Shown here: positions 40,047 to 49,568 of the stretch, one piece after another
Layout of the letters: each line of letters starts with the position of its first letter
How positions within the stretch are numbered: position 1 is the first letter of the stretch
Assembly (NCBI GenBank): GCA_964415045.1
Contig: CAYPZL010000011.1
Coordinates: 1-52,927, forward strand
Direction: 5' to 3'
Length of the DNA stretch: 52,927 nucleotides
Origin: CAYPZL01 sp964415045
Lineage (GTDB): Bacteria; Planctomycetota; Phycisphaerae; Sedimentisphaerales; Anaerobacaceae
Position numbers and translations under genes: made by a program
Notes under the pieces: generated by a model
Told to the model about the DNA's origin: nothing
Seen by the model: the letters and a program-made list of their open reading frames with translations, nothing else
The model's database searches: none

Positions 40047-41435
40047 CTATAATCCCTCTCTCGCGCCTCGCACAAGATCGGCGAACATGCGTCCACGTTG
40101 CTGGAAGTTGTCAAACATGTCGTAACTCGCGCAGGCGGGACTGAGCAGGACGACGTCACCGGGATCGGCGAGCCTGGCGGCGATATCCACCGCCTGAGCC
40201 AGCGACGAGGCACGCTCGATGCGCGGTTCGGAAGGGTCCGACACGGCGGCCCGAATCGCGGCCGCTATCTTGTCGGCCGTCTCGCCCATCAAGACGGCGG
40301 CCCTGGCGCGCCGCGCGATCGTCTCGCCCAGTTCGTCGAAGGGCAGTTTCTTGTCGTATCCGCCGGCAATGATGATTTTCGGCTCTTCAAATGCTTCGAG
40401 CGCTACGATGGCGCTCTGAGGCGTCGTGGCGATGGAGTCATTGTACCAGCGCACGCCGCTCTTGACGGCAACCAGCTCCAGACGATGGGGCAGCGCTTTG
40501 AAGCCCGGCAAAGTCCCTGCGATTGCCCGGTCTGTCATGCCGAACTGCCTGGCGACAGCGATCGCACCGGCCAGGTTGGACAGGTTGGCCCGGCCCGGCA
40601 GGGCAAAGCTCTCTCGTATCTCGTCGCTCACTTCGTCGGCGGAATACTTCACGCAAAGGCGTCCGGCCTGTTGTGCGTATTTGTCGTGCCACCGCGAGGC
40701 GATGGGGTCGTCGGCGTTGAAAATGGAGACGGCCGGCACGTTCCTGTCGCATCGTTGCAGGCGAAAGATGTTTTCCTTGGCCGCACAGTACGCTTCGAAG
40801 GTCCCGTGGCGGTCGAGGTGATTCGGCGTCAGGTTGGTCAGCAGCGCAATGCGGGGACCGATCCGTATCCGAGCCAACTGCTCGAGCTGAAAGCTCGAAA
40901 GCTCCAGGACTGCCACGTCTCGCGGGCCGATCCGATCGAGCGAAGCCAGCAGGGGGCGGTTGCCGATGTTTCCGCTGAGCCAGACTTTTTCGCAGGCCGC
41001 TACGCCGCTGCGCCGCGGGGCCTTTTCCAGAAGGTGCGCCGCAAGGGCCGTGGTTGTGCTCTTGCCGTTGGCGCCGGTGATGCCGACCGTCGTTGCCGGG
41101 CACATTTGGAAGAACAGCTCGATCTGAGACGTGATGAGCCTATCGTGTCCGCGTGCGATCCGGAGGAACTCGTTGTCGGGCGGCACGGCCGGATTGACCA
41201 CAACCACGTCGGCTGTGGCAAAATCGTCCGGTTCGTGCCGGCCCAGGTGAAGCTCGACGTTCCCCAGCCCGCGCAACTGCCCGATCGAATCGCCAAGCTG
41301 CTCCTGCGTCGCCAGATCCGTGACCAGCACCCTCGCGCCGGCCTGAGCGGCAAATCGGGCTGCGTCCACGCCGCCGCCAAAGCGTCCCAGGCCCATCACC
41401 AGAACTGTTTTGTCTGCAAGAGTCGCCGCATCCAT
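40047..41435 (-). CDS. murD: UDP-N-acetylmuramoylalanine-D-glutamate ligase
   Basis: The 462-residue Mur ligase adds D-Glu to UDP-MurNAc-L-Ala in the cytoplasm. The ATP-binding loop is ITGANGKSTT (119-128), followed by LLTNLTPNHLDRHGTFEAYCAAK, SIFNADD, and the C-terminal GGYDKKLPFDEL. Length is normal. It is the last of a - strand group pyrF, ubiE, murD. The ribosome binding site is weak: GAGGAG lies more than 20 bases upstream. It implies that this organism makes peptidoglycan. No other mur gene is adjacent. Confidence 0.95.
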   Translation of the reverse strand: MDAATLADKTVLVMGLGRFGGGVDAARFAAQAGARVLVTDLATQEQLGDSIGQLRGLGNVELHLGRHEPDDFATADVVVVNPAVPPDNEFLRIARGHDRLITSQIELFFQMCPATTVGITGANGKSTTTALAAHLLEKAPRRSGVAACEKVWLSGNIGNRPLLASLDRIGPRDVAVLELSSFQLEQLARIRIGPRIALLTNLTPNHLDRHGTFEAYCAAKENIFRLQRCDRNVPAVSIFNADDPIASRWHDKYAQQAGRLCVKYSADEVSDEIRESFALPGRANLSNLAGAIAVARQFGMTDRAIAGTLPGFKALPHRLELVAVKSGVRWYNDSIATTPQSAIVALEAFEEPKIIIAGGYDKKLPFDELGETIARRARAAVLMGETADKIAAAIRAAVSDPSEPRIERASSLAQAVDIAARLADPGDVVLLSPACASYDMFDNFQQRGRMFADLVRGAREGL

Positions 41436-41466
41436 GTTCTATCTGAACTTTTGCAAAACTCCTCTT

Positions 41467-42216
41467 CTATGTGTCCGTCAAAGGTTTCACGCCACTGTAT
41501 ATCGAGGCGACTCCGAGTGTCAATGGGACGGCCGAGACGTTGGCGAAGCCGGCTTCCCGCATCAGGGCCAGAAATTCCTGCGGCGTGTGGAAGCCTTCTA
41601 TGGATTTGTTGAGATGCCGGTACGCGGTCTTGTCCCGCGAGACGAGCGAACCGATCAGCGGGACCGCCACGCGTAAGTAGGCCAGATAACACCGCCGCAC
41701 AAGGGCGTTCGACGGCAAGGAAAACTCCAATACGAGGGCGGTTCCCCCCGGTCGCAGTATCCGGTGCATCTCCCGGAGCGTGCGCAGGACATCGGCCATG
41801 TTGCGGATGCCAAAGGCCATGGTCGCCGCATCGAACGTGTTCTCAGGGAAGGATGTTGCCGAGGCGTCCTCGCACAAAAGGCGGGCGCGCGAAATGCGTC
41901 CTCGCTGACGCAGCTTCTTGCGGCACACGTCCAGCATGTTGGGCGAGAGGTCGAGACCGACCGCCTCGGTGATGTTAGGCCGGTCTCGCAGCATCGCGAT
42001 CAGTAAATCCCCGGTGCCCGTGGCCAAGTCGATGACTCTGAGGGGGCGCTCGGCGTCGAGGCGCCCGACGGCCCGGCGGCGCCAGGAACAGTCGCGTGCC
42101 AGAGACAACAAATGGTTCAGAAAGTCGTACGTGGGCGCGATGTCATCGAACATCTGCCCCACGGACCGGCGAGCGAAAGGGGAGATATCACTGGTCGTGG
42201 GAGCGCCCTCGTGCAT
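41467..42216 (-). CDS. ubiE/menG: Demethylmenaquinone/ubiquinone C-methyltransferase
   Basis: This 249-residue class I SAM methyltransferase of the UbiE/MenG family has motif I VIDLATGTGDLL, the family signature FGIRNMADVLRTLREMHRILRPGG and YRHLNKSIEGF near the end. In an organism of this type it most likely makes menaquinone. The frame is open upstream to 42453, but the ATG at 42216 agrees with the family N-terminus (FDDIAPTYDFLNHLLS). It lies 31 bases before murD and 53 after pyrF. Confidence 0.92.
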   Translation of the reverse strand: MHEGAPTTSDISPFARRSVGQMFDDIAPTYDFLNHLLSLARDCSWRRRAVGRLDAERPLRVIDLATGTGDLLIAMLRDRPNITEAVGLDLSPNMLDVCRKKLRQRGRISRARLLCEDASATSFPENTFDAATMAFGIRNMADVLRTLREMHRILRPGGTALVLEFSLPSNALVRRCYLAYLRVAVPLIGSLVSRDKTAYRHLNKSIEGFHTPQEFLALMREAGFANVSAVPLTLGVASIYSGVKPLTDT

Positions 42217-42269
42217 GAGCCGTCCAGAATGGCACGCCGCCCGACCGCCGCGGTGGACGGGGGCAGACT

Positions 42270-43220
42270 CTACAGTTTTGTTTGCATTGCGTTGGCCAGT
42301 TCGATCTTGGCGTCGATGACCGCTTGCTCGATGCATTTTTTCCAATCGTCGCCGAACTGGTCTTTGTATTTGGGTTTCTCGTACGCGTAGATGATGGAGC
42401 GTGAGGCGTTGATCAGGGCGCCGGTCCCGTCGGTTTTGCAGAATCGCACGCAATCGGCCGCCGAGGCGCCCTGCGATCCATAGCCGGGCACGAGGAACCA
42501 GATCTTGTCATATTTCGTGCGGAGTGCCGCGGTCACCTCGGGGGCGGTGCCGCCGACCACCATGCCGATATTGCTGTATCCGCTCTGGCCGACGCGTTCG
42601 GGTACGGCGGCAATTTCGCCGACGATCTCAGCCATCTTTTCATACAGCGGCTGGCCCTGGGCATCCTGGACATCCTGGATGGCGGCCGCCGACGGATTGC
42701 TGGTCCGCACCAGGACGAACACGCCTTTGCCCTGGGCTTCGGCCATCTTGGCAAACGGCTCAATGCCATCGAGGCCCGTGTATCCGTTGACGGTGATGGC
42801 GTCGGGGGCCAGCGTGTCCTCCAGGCCGGCCAGTTCGGGATTCTGCAGATGGGCCTCGGCATACATCTCGGCCGTGTGCCCGATGTCGCCGCGCTTGACG
42901 TCGCCGATGATCTCCAGACCCAGCTCATTGGCTTCGCTGATCAAGGCGTAGTAGGATTCCAGCCCTTCCGAGAGATATTTCTCGAAAAACGCGATGTTGA
43001 TTTTCACGGCCGGTACCATCGGCGCCACGATTCGCATGGTCTGCGTACAAAAGTCAAAGATGGCATCCACGGCCGCCGCGGCGTCGAACTCATCGTTCAT
43101 GTGACGATGCGTCGTGATCGCCGGCGGAAGGCGGTGGTACACGGGATCCAGACCAACAATCAGTGACGTCTTCTTCGATTGAACGGCCGTACACAACCGA
43201 TCGGCAAAGTGGCTGGACAT
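42270..43220 (-). CDS. pyrF: Orotidine 5'-phosphate decarboxylase (PyrF2 type)
   Basis: This 316-residue enzyme makes UMP from OMP. The active-site motif is DVKRGDIGHTAEMYA, with SLIVGLDP at the N-terminus and VPGYGSQGAS near the phosphate-binding end. The longer type 2 form fits the length. The ATG at 43220 follows GGAAAGGTG. The frame upstream to 43352 is not used. A good promoter lies at 43364-43392. Confidence 0.94.
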   Translation of the reverse strand: MSSHFADRLCTAVQSKKTSLIVGLDPVYHRLPPAITTHRHMNDEFDAAAAVDAIFDFCTQTMRIVAPMVPAVKINIAFFEKYLSEGLESYYALISEANELGLEIIGDVKRGDIGHTAEMYAEAHLQNPELAGLEDTLAPDAITVNGYTGLDGIEPFAKMAEAQGKGVFVLVRTSNPSAAAIQDVQDAQGQPLYEKMAEIVGEIAAVPERVGQSGYSNIGMVVGGTAPEVTAALRTKYDKIWFLVPGYGSQGASAADCVRFCKTDGTGALINASRSIIYAYEKPKYKDQFGDDWKKCIEQAVIDAKIELANAMQTKL

Positions 43221-43342
43221 AACCTGATTCACCTTTCCTTCAAAATTTTCCCGACATGGCGATGGGACAACGCTCCGGCACCACAGCTTTCCTTTCTTCT
43301 CAGGAAAGCTCTCCTCGTGCTCCATGCCCGGAAACAAAACTC

Positions 43343-43371
43343 TTTTGGCCAAACGTTCGGACCACTATAAT
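43343..43371 (+). promoter_or_regulatory. Candidate promoter for the membrane-anchored protein
   Basis: A perfect TATAAT (43366-43371) faces right. A TTTTGG is 17 bases upstream and a TTGGCC 15 bases upstream, both moderate -35 matches. It overlaps the -10 of the pyrF promoter facing left. Confidence 0.45.
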
Positions 43372-43392
43372 CACACACCAAGTGTCGAGCAA
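43364..43392 (-). promoter_or_regulatory. pyrF promoter
   Basis: On the - strand TTGCTC and TATAGT are separated by 17 bases. The transcript would start about 140 bases upstream of the pyrF ATG and run on through ubiE and murD. Confidence 0.6.
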
Positions 43393-43418
43393 GACAGAAA
43401 TCGGACCAGAGGTGGGAT

Positions 43419-44102
43419 TTGGAAAAAGCAGAAAAGAAGTCCAGACGCAGAAAGCTGCTCTACTGGCTGCTCATTGACATCGTCGTAGCCGCCACAATCA
43501 TTGGTTTGCTGTTGCACAAGCCGGCCCGGTACAACCCCATTGCCTCCGCCGTCGGCAGCGGTAGCGACCGGGTGCATCCGTACATTTCGCACGACCTGGG
43601 GCCACAATTCTACAATGGAGCGCAAAGCCAGCGTCCTTTCGACATGATCGTGCTGGACAAGGGCTTGAATGAGGTCATTTCCGAGGCCGGATGGGCCCAG
43701 CAGTCCGAGGGGATCAACCTGTCGCGGCCTGAGATCCTTTTCGTCCCCGGCCGGATCGTCCTGATGGGCGCCGCCGACGTGGAGGGAGCGGAATTTGTCG
43801 TCACCATCGAACTGAAGCCCGTGTTGGAAGACCAGGGCCTGCTCAACCTCAACGTCGCCAAGGTCAAGATTGGCGCGATGAACATCACGCCGCTGGCGAA
43901 AATGGTGGCCAAAAGGATGTACCAGCAGCGGCTGGAAACCGAGCCCGTCGACACGAAAGACCTGCGGGCCCAGATCGCCGCGTCTCTTCTGAACGAGGAG
44001 CCCTTCGACCCCGTTTTCAAGGCCGAGGATAAGTGGGTCCGGGTCACCGATTTCGAGATCACGCCAGGTAAGCTCGTCGCTCGCTTCGAGCCGGCCCAAT
44101 AG
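43419..44102 (+). CDS. Membrane-anchored protein of unknown function
   Basis: This protein of 227 residues has a basic N-terminus (KAEKKSRRRK), one transmembrane helix (about 13-31) and a large outer domain. The only start upstream of the helix is TTG at 43419, with AGAGG 6 bases before it. I recognise no family. The repeated feature is a beta-rich domain with a VPGRIVLMGAADVEG motif. It diverges from pyrF and converges on the transporter gene. Confidence 0.7.
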   Translation: MEKAEKKSRRRKLLYWLLIDIVVAATIIGLLLHKPARYNPIASAVGSGSDRVHPYISHDLGPQFYNGAQSQRPFDMIVLDKGLNEVISEAGWAQQSEGINLSRPEILFVPGRIVLMGAADVEGAEFVVTIELKPVLEDQGLLNLNVAKVKIGAMNITPLAKMVAKRMYQQRLETEPVDTKDLRAQIAASLLNEEPFDPVFKAEDKWVRVTDFEITPGKLVARFEPAQ

Positions 44103-44136
44103 ACGCCGACATGTATTGGCGGTTTGCGCCGGCACC

Positions 44137-44172
44137 AAAAGAAACGAGCCCGGAGACAATGCCCCGGGCTCG
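44137..44172 (-). terminator. Rho-independent terminator of the NRAMP-like gene
   Basis: On the - strand CGAGCCCGG and CCGGGCTCG form a 9-bp GC stem around 10 bases, followed by TTTCTTTT. The element lies between two convergent genes and could stop transcripts from both sides, but the T-run serves the - strand gene. Confidence 0.8.
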
Positions 44173-44195
44173 GATTCGTACATGACACCGAAGGC

Positions 44196-45962
<1,767 letters not shown>

Positions 45963-46052
45963 CGCGCGCCTCCTGTTTCAGGAATATCAGCCTACAGTTC
46001 GAGACAAGATGATATCTTTCGTCCCAAGGACCACCTCGGGGCCGGCCTCACA

Positions 46053-46069
46053 GGACAGGGCCCCTGTCC
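46053..46069. promoter_or_regulatory. 17-base palindrome in the transporter leader
   Basis: GGACAGGG and CCCTGTCC surround one base. It lies about 20 bases downstream of the -10 element of the transporter promoter, where a repressor site or a leader hairpin would act. Confidence 0.4.
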
Positions 46070-46089
46070 CTATACAAAACGTGCCGCCT

Positions 46090-46118
46090 ATTGTGAGCCC
46101 CCCTCAAACGGGTGTCAA
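46090..46118 (-). promoter_or_regulatory. Promoter for the NRAMP-like transporter
   Basis: On the - strand TTGACA (perfect) and CACAAT (four of six) are separated by 17 bases. The expected start point lies about 120 bases upstream of the ATG at 45962. Confidence 0.6.
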
Positions 46119-46286
46119 CTTCGTTTTCAGTTGCCCCCAGGATTTTCGCCAACAGGATTCGCTGGCCCAGTTGACCCCGTCTGTGCCTTGATGACGGCAC
46201 GGAATATGGGCGCCGTATTCGCGCCGATGATGATGGGTGAGTTACGCTTGGTATTATCGGCCGTGGCGTTTCGGTCAGAGTCCAGG

Positions 46287-47228
46287 TTATTCTGGGGAAG
46301 GTTTCTGTTGGGGCCCATCCTCGTGCGTTTCTCGTCTGCGTGCGACTTCGCGGATCACGGCGGCGTTGTCCAGATCGCCCTCGCCGGCGGCCATCGCTTT
46401 CTCCAGGATGTCCCGGTGCACCCGGGACAGCGGCAGTTCCTGGCCGGCTTGTCGCGCGTACTTGAGAATGAGTGAGACGTCTTTGTGGTGTTGTCGGATG
46501 CGGGATTGCGGCGTGAAATCCTGCCTCAACATCTTCTCGCCCTTGATCTCCATCGCGGCCGAATAGGCGGGCGAGACTTTGAGCAATTCCAGGAAGCCTT
46601 CGAGGTCGAGTCCCAACCTTTCCGCGAAGACAAGGCCCTCGGCCAGGACCAGGCGGTTGAGTCCGAGAACCAGATTGCTGGCCAATTTGGCTTTTGAGCC
46701 GCTGCCGGAGGGACCGAGGTAGAAGACTTCCTCGGAAAGGGCGGCGAGGATGTCCGTGCAGCGATCGAAGGCAGTCTTGTCGCCTCCCACCATGAAGACC
46801 GCTTCCCTGTTGCGAACCTGGTCGCTGGAGCCCGAGATCGTGGCATCGAGCAGGCAGATTCCCCGTTGTTCCAGACGCTGGGCGAGCCGGATAGTCTCTT
46901 TGGGGTCGCCCGTGGTTGTATCGATGATGTGACGGGGAGGTTTCTCCGCCTTGACGAGCCCGTTCGGTCCTTCCACCACCTCGCGCACGACGTTCGTATC
47001 GGGCAGGGAGAGCACGACGCGCGGAACGGCCCGTGCAATCTCTTGCGGTGACGCGGTGACGCGGCCGCCGATGGCGCGGAGGTTGGCGCATCTGGCCGCG
47101 TCGATGTCGAAGCCGACAATCTCAAAATGCCGCGAAAGCAGCACTTCCGCCACGGCGGTCCCGACGAGCCCGAGGCCGATCAGGCCCACGGTCCTGCTCG
47201 CACCGGGTTGGTCCTGGGGCGTGGTCAC
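46287..47228 (-). CDS. Beta-hydroxyacid dehydrogenase (3-hydroxyisobutyrate/tartronate semialdehyde reductase family)
   Basis: This 313-residue NAD(P)-dependent enzyme has the Rossmann motif GLIGLGLVGTA, the substrate-loop region LDATISGSSDQVRNREAVFMVGG and the catalytic Lys in GSGSKAKLASNLVLGLN. The family reduces tartronate semialdehyde to glycerate or oxidises 3-hydroxyisobutyrate. It starts 11 bases after the symporter gene, so the imported solute may be processed by it. Confidence 0.87.
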   Translation of the reverse strand: MTTPQDQPGASRTVGLIGLGLVGTAVAEVLLSRHFEIVGFDIDAARCANLRAIGGRVTASPQEIARAVPRVVLSLPDTNVVREVVEGPNGLVKAEKPPRHIIDTTTGDPKETIRLAQRLEQRGICLLDATISGSSDQVRNREAVFMVGGDKTAFDRCTDILAALSEEVFYLGPSGSGSKAKLASNLVLGLNRLVLAEGLVFAERLGLDLEGFLELLKVSPAYSAAMEIKGEKMLRQDFTPQSRIRQHHKDVSLILKYARQAGQELPLSRVHRDILEKAMAAGEGDLDNAAVIREVARRRETHEDGPQQKPSPE

Positions 47229-47238
47229 GGCTTTTTCC

Positions 47239-48993
47239 CTAAAGTCTTAGCAGGGCTACCATTACGGCGACGCAGGCCAGGCAGATGGCCAGCGTAATTG
47301 CAAAGCCCACCACCGATTGTGCGGAGGGTTTGACGATGAACAGGCCGCCGGCAGTGAGCAGGCGTTTCTCGGGGGGGACGACTTCGTCGAGACTGAGCTT
47401 GAGTCGATCTTCGGCTCCGATAGGCGTATAGATGCGCTTGAAGAAGTCGTCCACCCTTTCGCGAGCGGATGGGGCGGTTACAAGACTGCCGATGACTCCC
47501 GCCAGAACGCCTGTCAGGATCGGGATTCCCACGGTGACTGCTCGTGGACAGTTGCATACGTAGCGCGTGACGACAAACGCCCCCACAGCGAGGATGGCGC
47601 TGCAAAAGACGCCCGTGGTGTTCATCCTTCGCCAGAGAATACCCATGGCGGTGGCGATGCCGATGAGACTGAGGATGTTGAAGTAGTCCAGCAGTGCTTT
47701 GACGATGCTGCTTCGCATCAATATGGCGACCACGAGCGCGATCAGGGCGATGACGACACCGGTTCGGCGGGTGAAGCTGACGAGCTCGGATTCGGAGGCG
47801 CCGGGCTTGATGTAGGTGCGGTAGATGTTCTGGGAGAACAGCCCTGCGACGGTTACCTGGACGGCGTCGCCGGAGGACATGGCCGCGGCCATCACGCAGG
47901 CGAGCATGACGCCCTGCAGTACCGGCGGCAGCAGTCTGCGGATCGAGTCGCCGAAAGCGGTCTCGGCATTTACCGCGACACCCGAGTTGATCAGATAAAC
48001 CAGCCAGGCGAGCCCGAGCAGGCTCCAGCCGATGGTGCAGACGCGCTTGAGGACGTTGCCGTAGGTGAAACCGACCCGACCCTGCCACTCCGTTTTGCCG
48101 GCGCCGCAGACGGAGATCAGATGGGGGAATGCCAGCGCGGTCAGTGGCGCGTTGATGCAAAGCAGAAGAACGGTCCAGATATTGAAGGATTTCGGGTCGA
48201 AGAGGCGCAGGATGCTGGGGTTCTCGGCCTGTTGGGCGGTGAGGGTATCGAGCAGGCCGCGCATGCCGCCGACCTCCTGCAGGCGCAGGGCCGCCGGGAT
48301 GGCGATGAACGACAGCGCGATGATCATCAGTCCCTGAATCATGTCGGTTCGGATGGCCGCGACGATGCCGCCCCAGTAGCTGTAGACGATGAAGACCGCC
48401 GTAGATACCAGCAGGATGCCGAAGAACCAGAGGTCGCTTTCCTTCTCGCTGACGTATCCTGCATCCTCTTCGGCGACTGCCTGCGGGGAGGTCCGGCCGG
48501 CTTCGGCGGCAACCGGTGCGCTGGTGGCCGTGGCGGTCTTGCCCATCATCCCCTGGACCGTGCGGGTGGTGGCCAGCAGGACGCCGCCGAGAAAGACGAT
48601 CATGCCGGTCGAGGCGACGATGATGTAAAGGACGCTGGCTGCCTTGCCGAAGCGCTTCTCGTAGAAATCCGCCATGGTCAGATACCGCATGCGCCGCACG
48701 ACCGGGGCGATGATCCAGTAGAAAGGTGTTCCGAAAAGCCACATCCACGAGACCCAGATGCCCGAAACGCCGCTGGCAACGGTGGCGGTGACGACACCGG
48801 CGGCGTTGCCCGGATGCGTGCCGGCACCGAAAGCGTGCATCACCATCATCAGCGTGCCGAATTGGCGGTTGCCCAGAAGGTAGCCCTCCTGGCCGCGAAT
48901 CTCCCGCTTGCTCCACCAGCCCAGCAGCAGCACGCCGTGAAAATAGAGGATCAGGACCACCCAAATCAACACGTCCAAGCCGAGGATAACCAT
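47239..48993 (-). CDS. Sodium:solute symporter (SSS family)
   Basis: This 584-residue protein has about 13 transmembrane helices. It starts like other SSS transporters (GLDVLIWVVLILYFHGVLLLGW) with the signature region HPGNAAGVVTATVASGVSGIWVSW. It imports a sugar, organic acid or amino acid with Na+. The frame runs upstream to 49203, but the ATG at 48993 follows GGAGTG and starts directly before the first helix. It is paired with the dehydrogenase gene downstream. Confidence 0.9.
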   Translation of the reverse strand: MVILGLDVLIWVVLILYFHGVLLLGWWSKREIRGQEGYLLGNRQFGTLMMVMHAFGAGTHPGNAAGVVTATVASGVSGIWVSWMWLFGTPFYWIIAPVVRRMRYLTMADFYEKRFGKAASVLYIIVASTGMIVFLGGVLLATTRTVQGMMGKTATATSAPVAAEAGRTSPQAVAEEDAGYVSEKESDLWFFGILLVSTAVFIVYSYWGGIVAAIRTDMIQGLMIIALSFIAIPAALRLQEVGGMRGLLDTLTAQQAENPSILRLFDPKSFNIWTVLLLCINAPLTALAFPHLISVCGAGKTEWQGRVGFTYGNVLKRVCTIGWSLLGLAWLVYLINSGVAVNAETAFGDSIRRLLPPVLQGVMLACVMAAAMSSGDAVQVTVAGLFSQNIYRTYIKPGASESELVSFTRRTGVVIALIALVVAILMRSSIVKALLDYFNILSLIGIATAMGILWRRMNTTGVFCSAILAVGAFVVTRYVCNCPRAVTVGIPILTGVLAGVIGSLVTAPSARERVDDFFKRIYTPIGAEDRLKLSLDEVVPPEKRLLTAGGLFIVKPSAQSVVGFAITLAICLACVAVMVALLRL

Positions 48994-49568
48994 AGACACT
49001 CCGGGCTCTGCCAACTCGAATTCAGGTCGCATCACCGCCGACGCTCGACGCTGGGCCGGCGCACGCCGGTGGATCGTCTCATTGTTGTCCCTGCCTGTCA
49101 AGGCCCCATTCCCGTATCTCATGGGCCAATTCTCGTTGGGATTGACAGGCGTGCGACGGCGGCGATCAGGGATTTGTGGTGCGTTGCCCCGGCGGAGAAC
49201 CATCGCGACAACCGGTTTTTTTCAACGCGGGCGCGAAGGTGCGACCTGATCCCTGGGTATTCTTAAGTTTTGTAAGATCAAGACGTTATGCATCAGCGGT
49301 CGCGGCCTGGCGGAGAGAATTCATGGCAAAAGAGTTGACAACGCCGCGCAGATCGCTATGGTGGTCGGTTCACTTATGTCGGTAACTTCAGCCGTAGCGC
49401 GTCTTGCAACTGCGGTTTCCGGTACGCCCAGGGAAAACTCGGGGAACAGAAGGGGTTTCAGGTACGTACAGCCCTGGATATTGTGTGCAGACGCTCAAGA
49501 ATGTGGAGGCCGTGGCCTGTGACGAATCGCAGGCCGCAGCTTCTCTTGAACGGCGGAAAGGAGAATTG
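48994..49568. other. Long divergent intergenic region
   Basis: This 575-base region separates the symporter gene (-) from PEP carboxykinase (+). It holds the pck promoter (49335-49362), a leader of about 200 bases and a hairpin close to the pck ribosome site (49512-49537). I see no gene. Confidence 0.45.
49335..49362 (+). promoter_or_regulatory. Promoter for PEP carboxykinase
   Basis: TTGACA (perfect) and TATGGT are separated by 16 bases. The transcript would have a leader of about 200 bases before the ATG at 49569. Confidence 0.5.

Larger units (their letters stand above)
45963..46286. other. Intergenic region upstream of the NRAMP-like gene
   Basis: This 324-base region holds the promoter at 46090-46118 and a near-perfect palindrome GGACAGGG-C-CCCTGTCC (46053-46069) between promoter and gene, a possible operator or attenuator stem. 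No gene is visible. Confidence 0.5.

Noticed and set aside
47317..49266. A 649-codon + strand open frame
   Set aside because: It is antisense to the sodium symporter and its leader and has no transmembrane or domain features.
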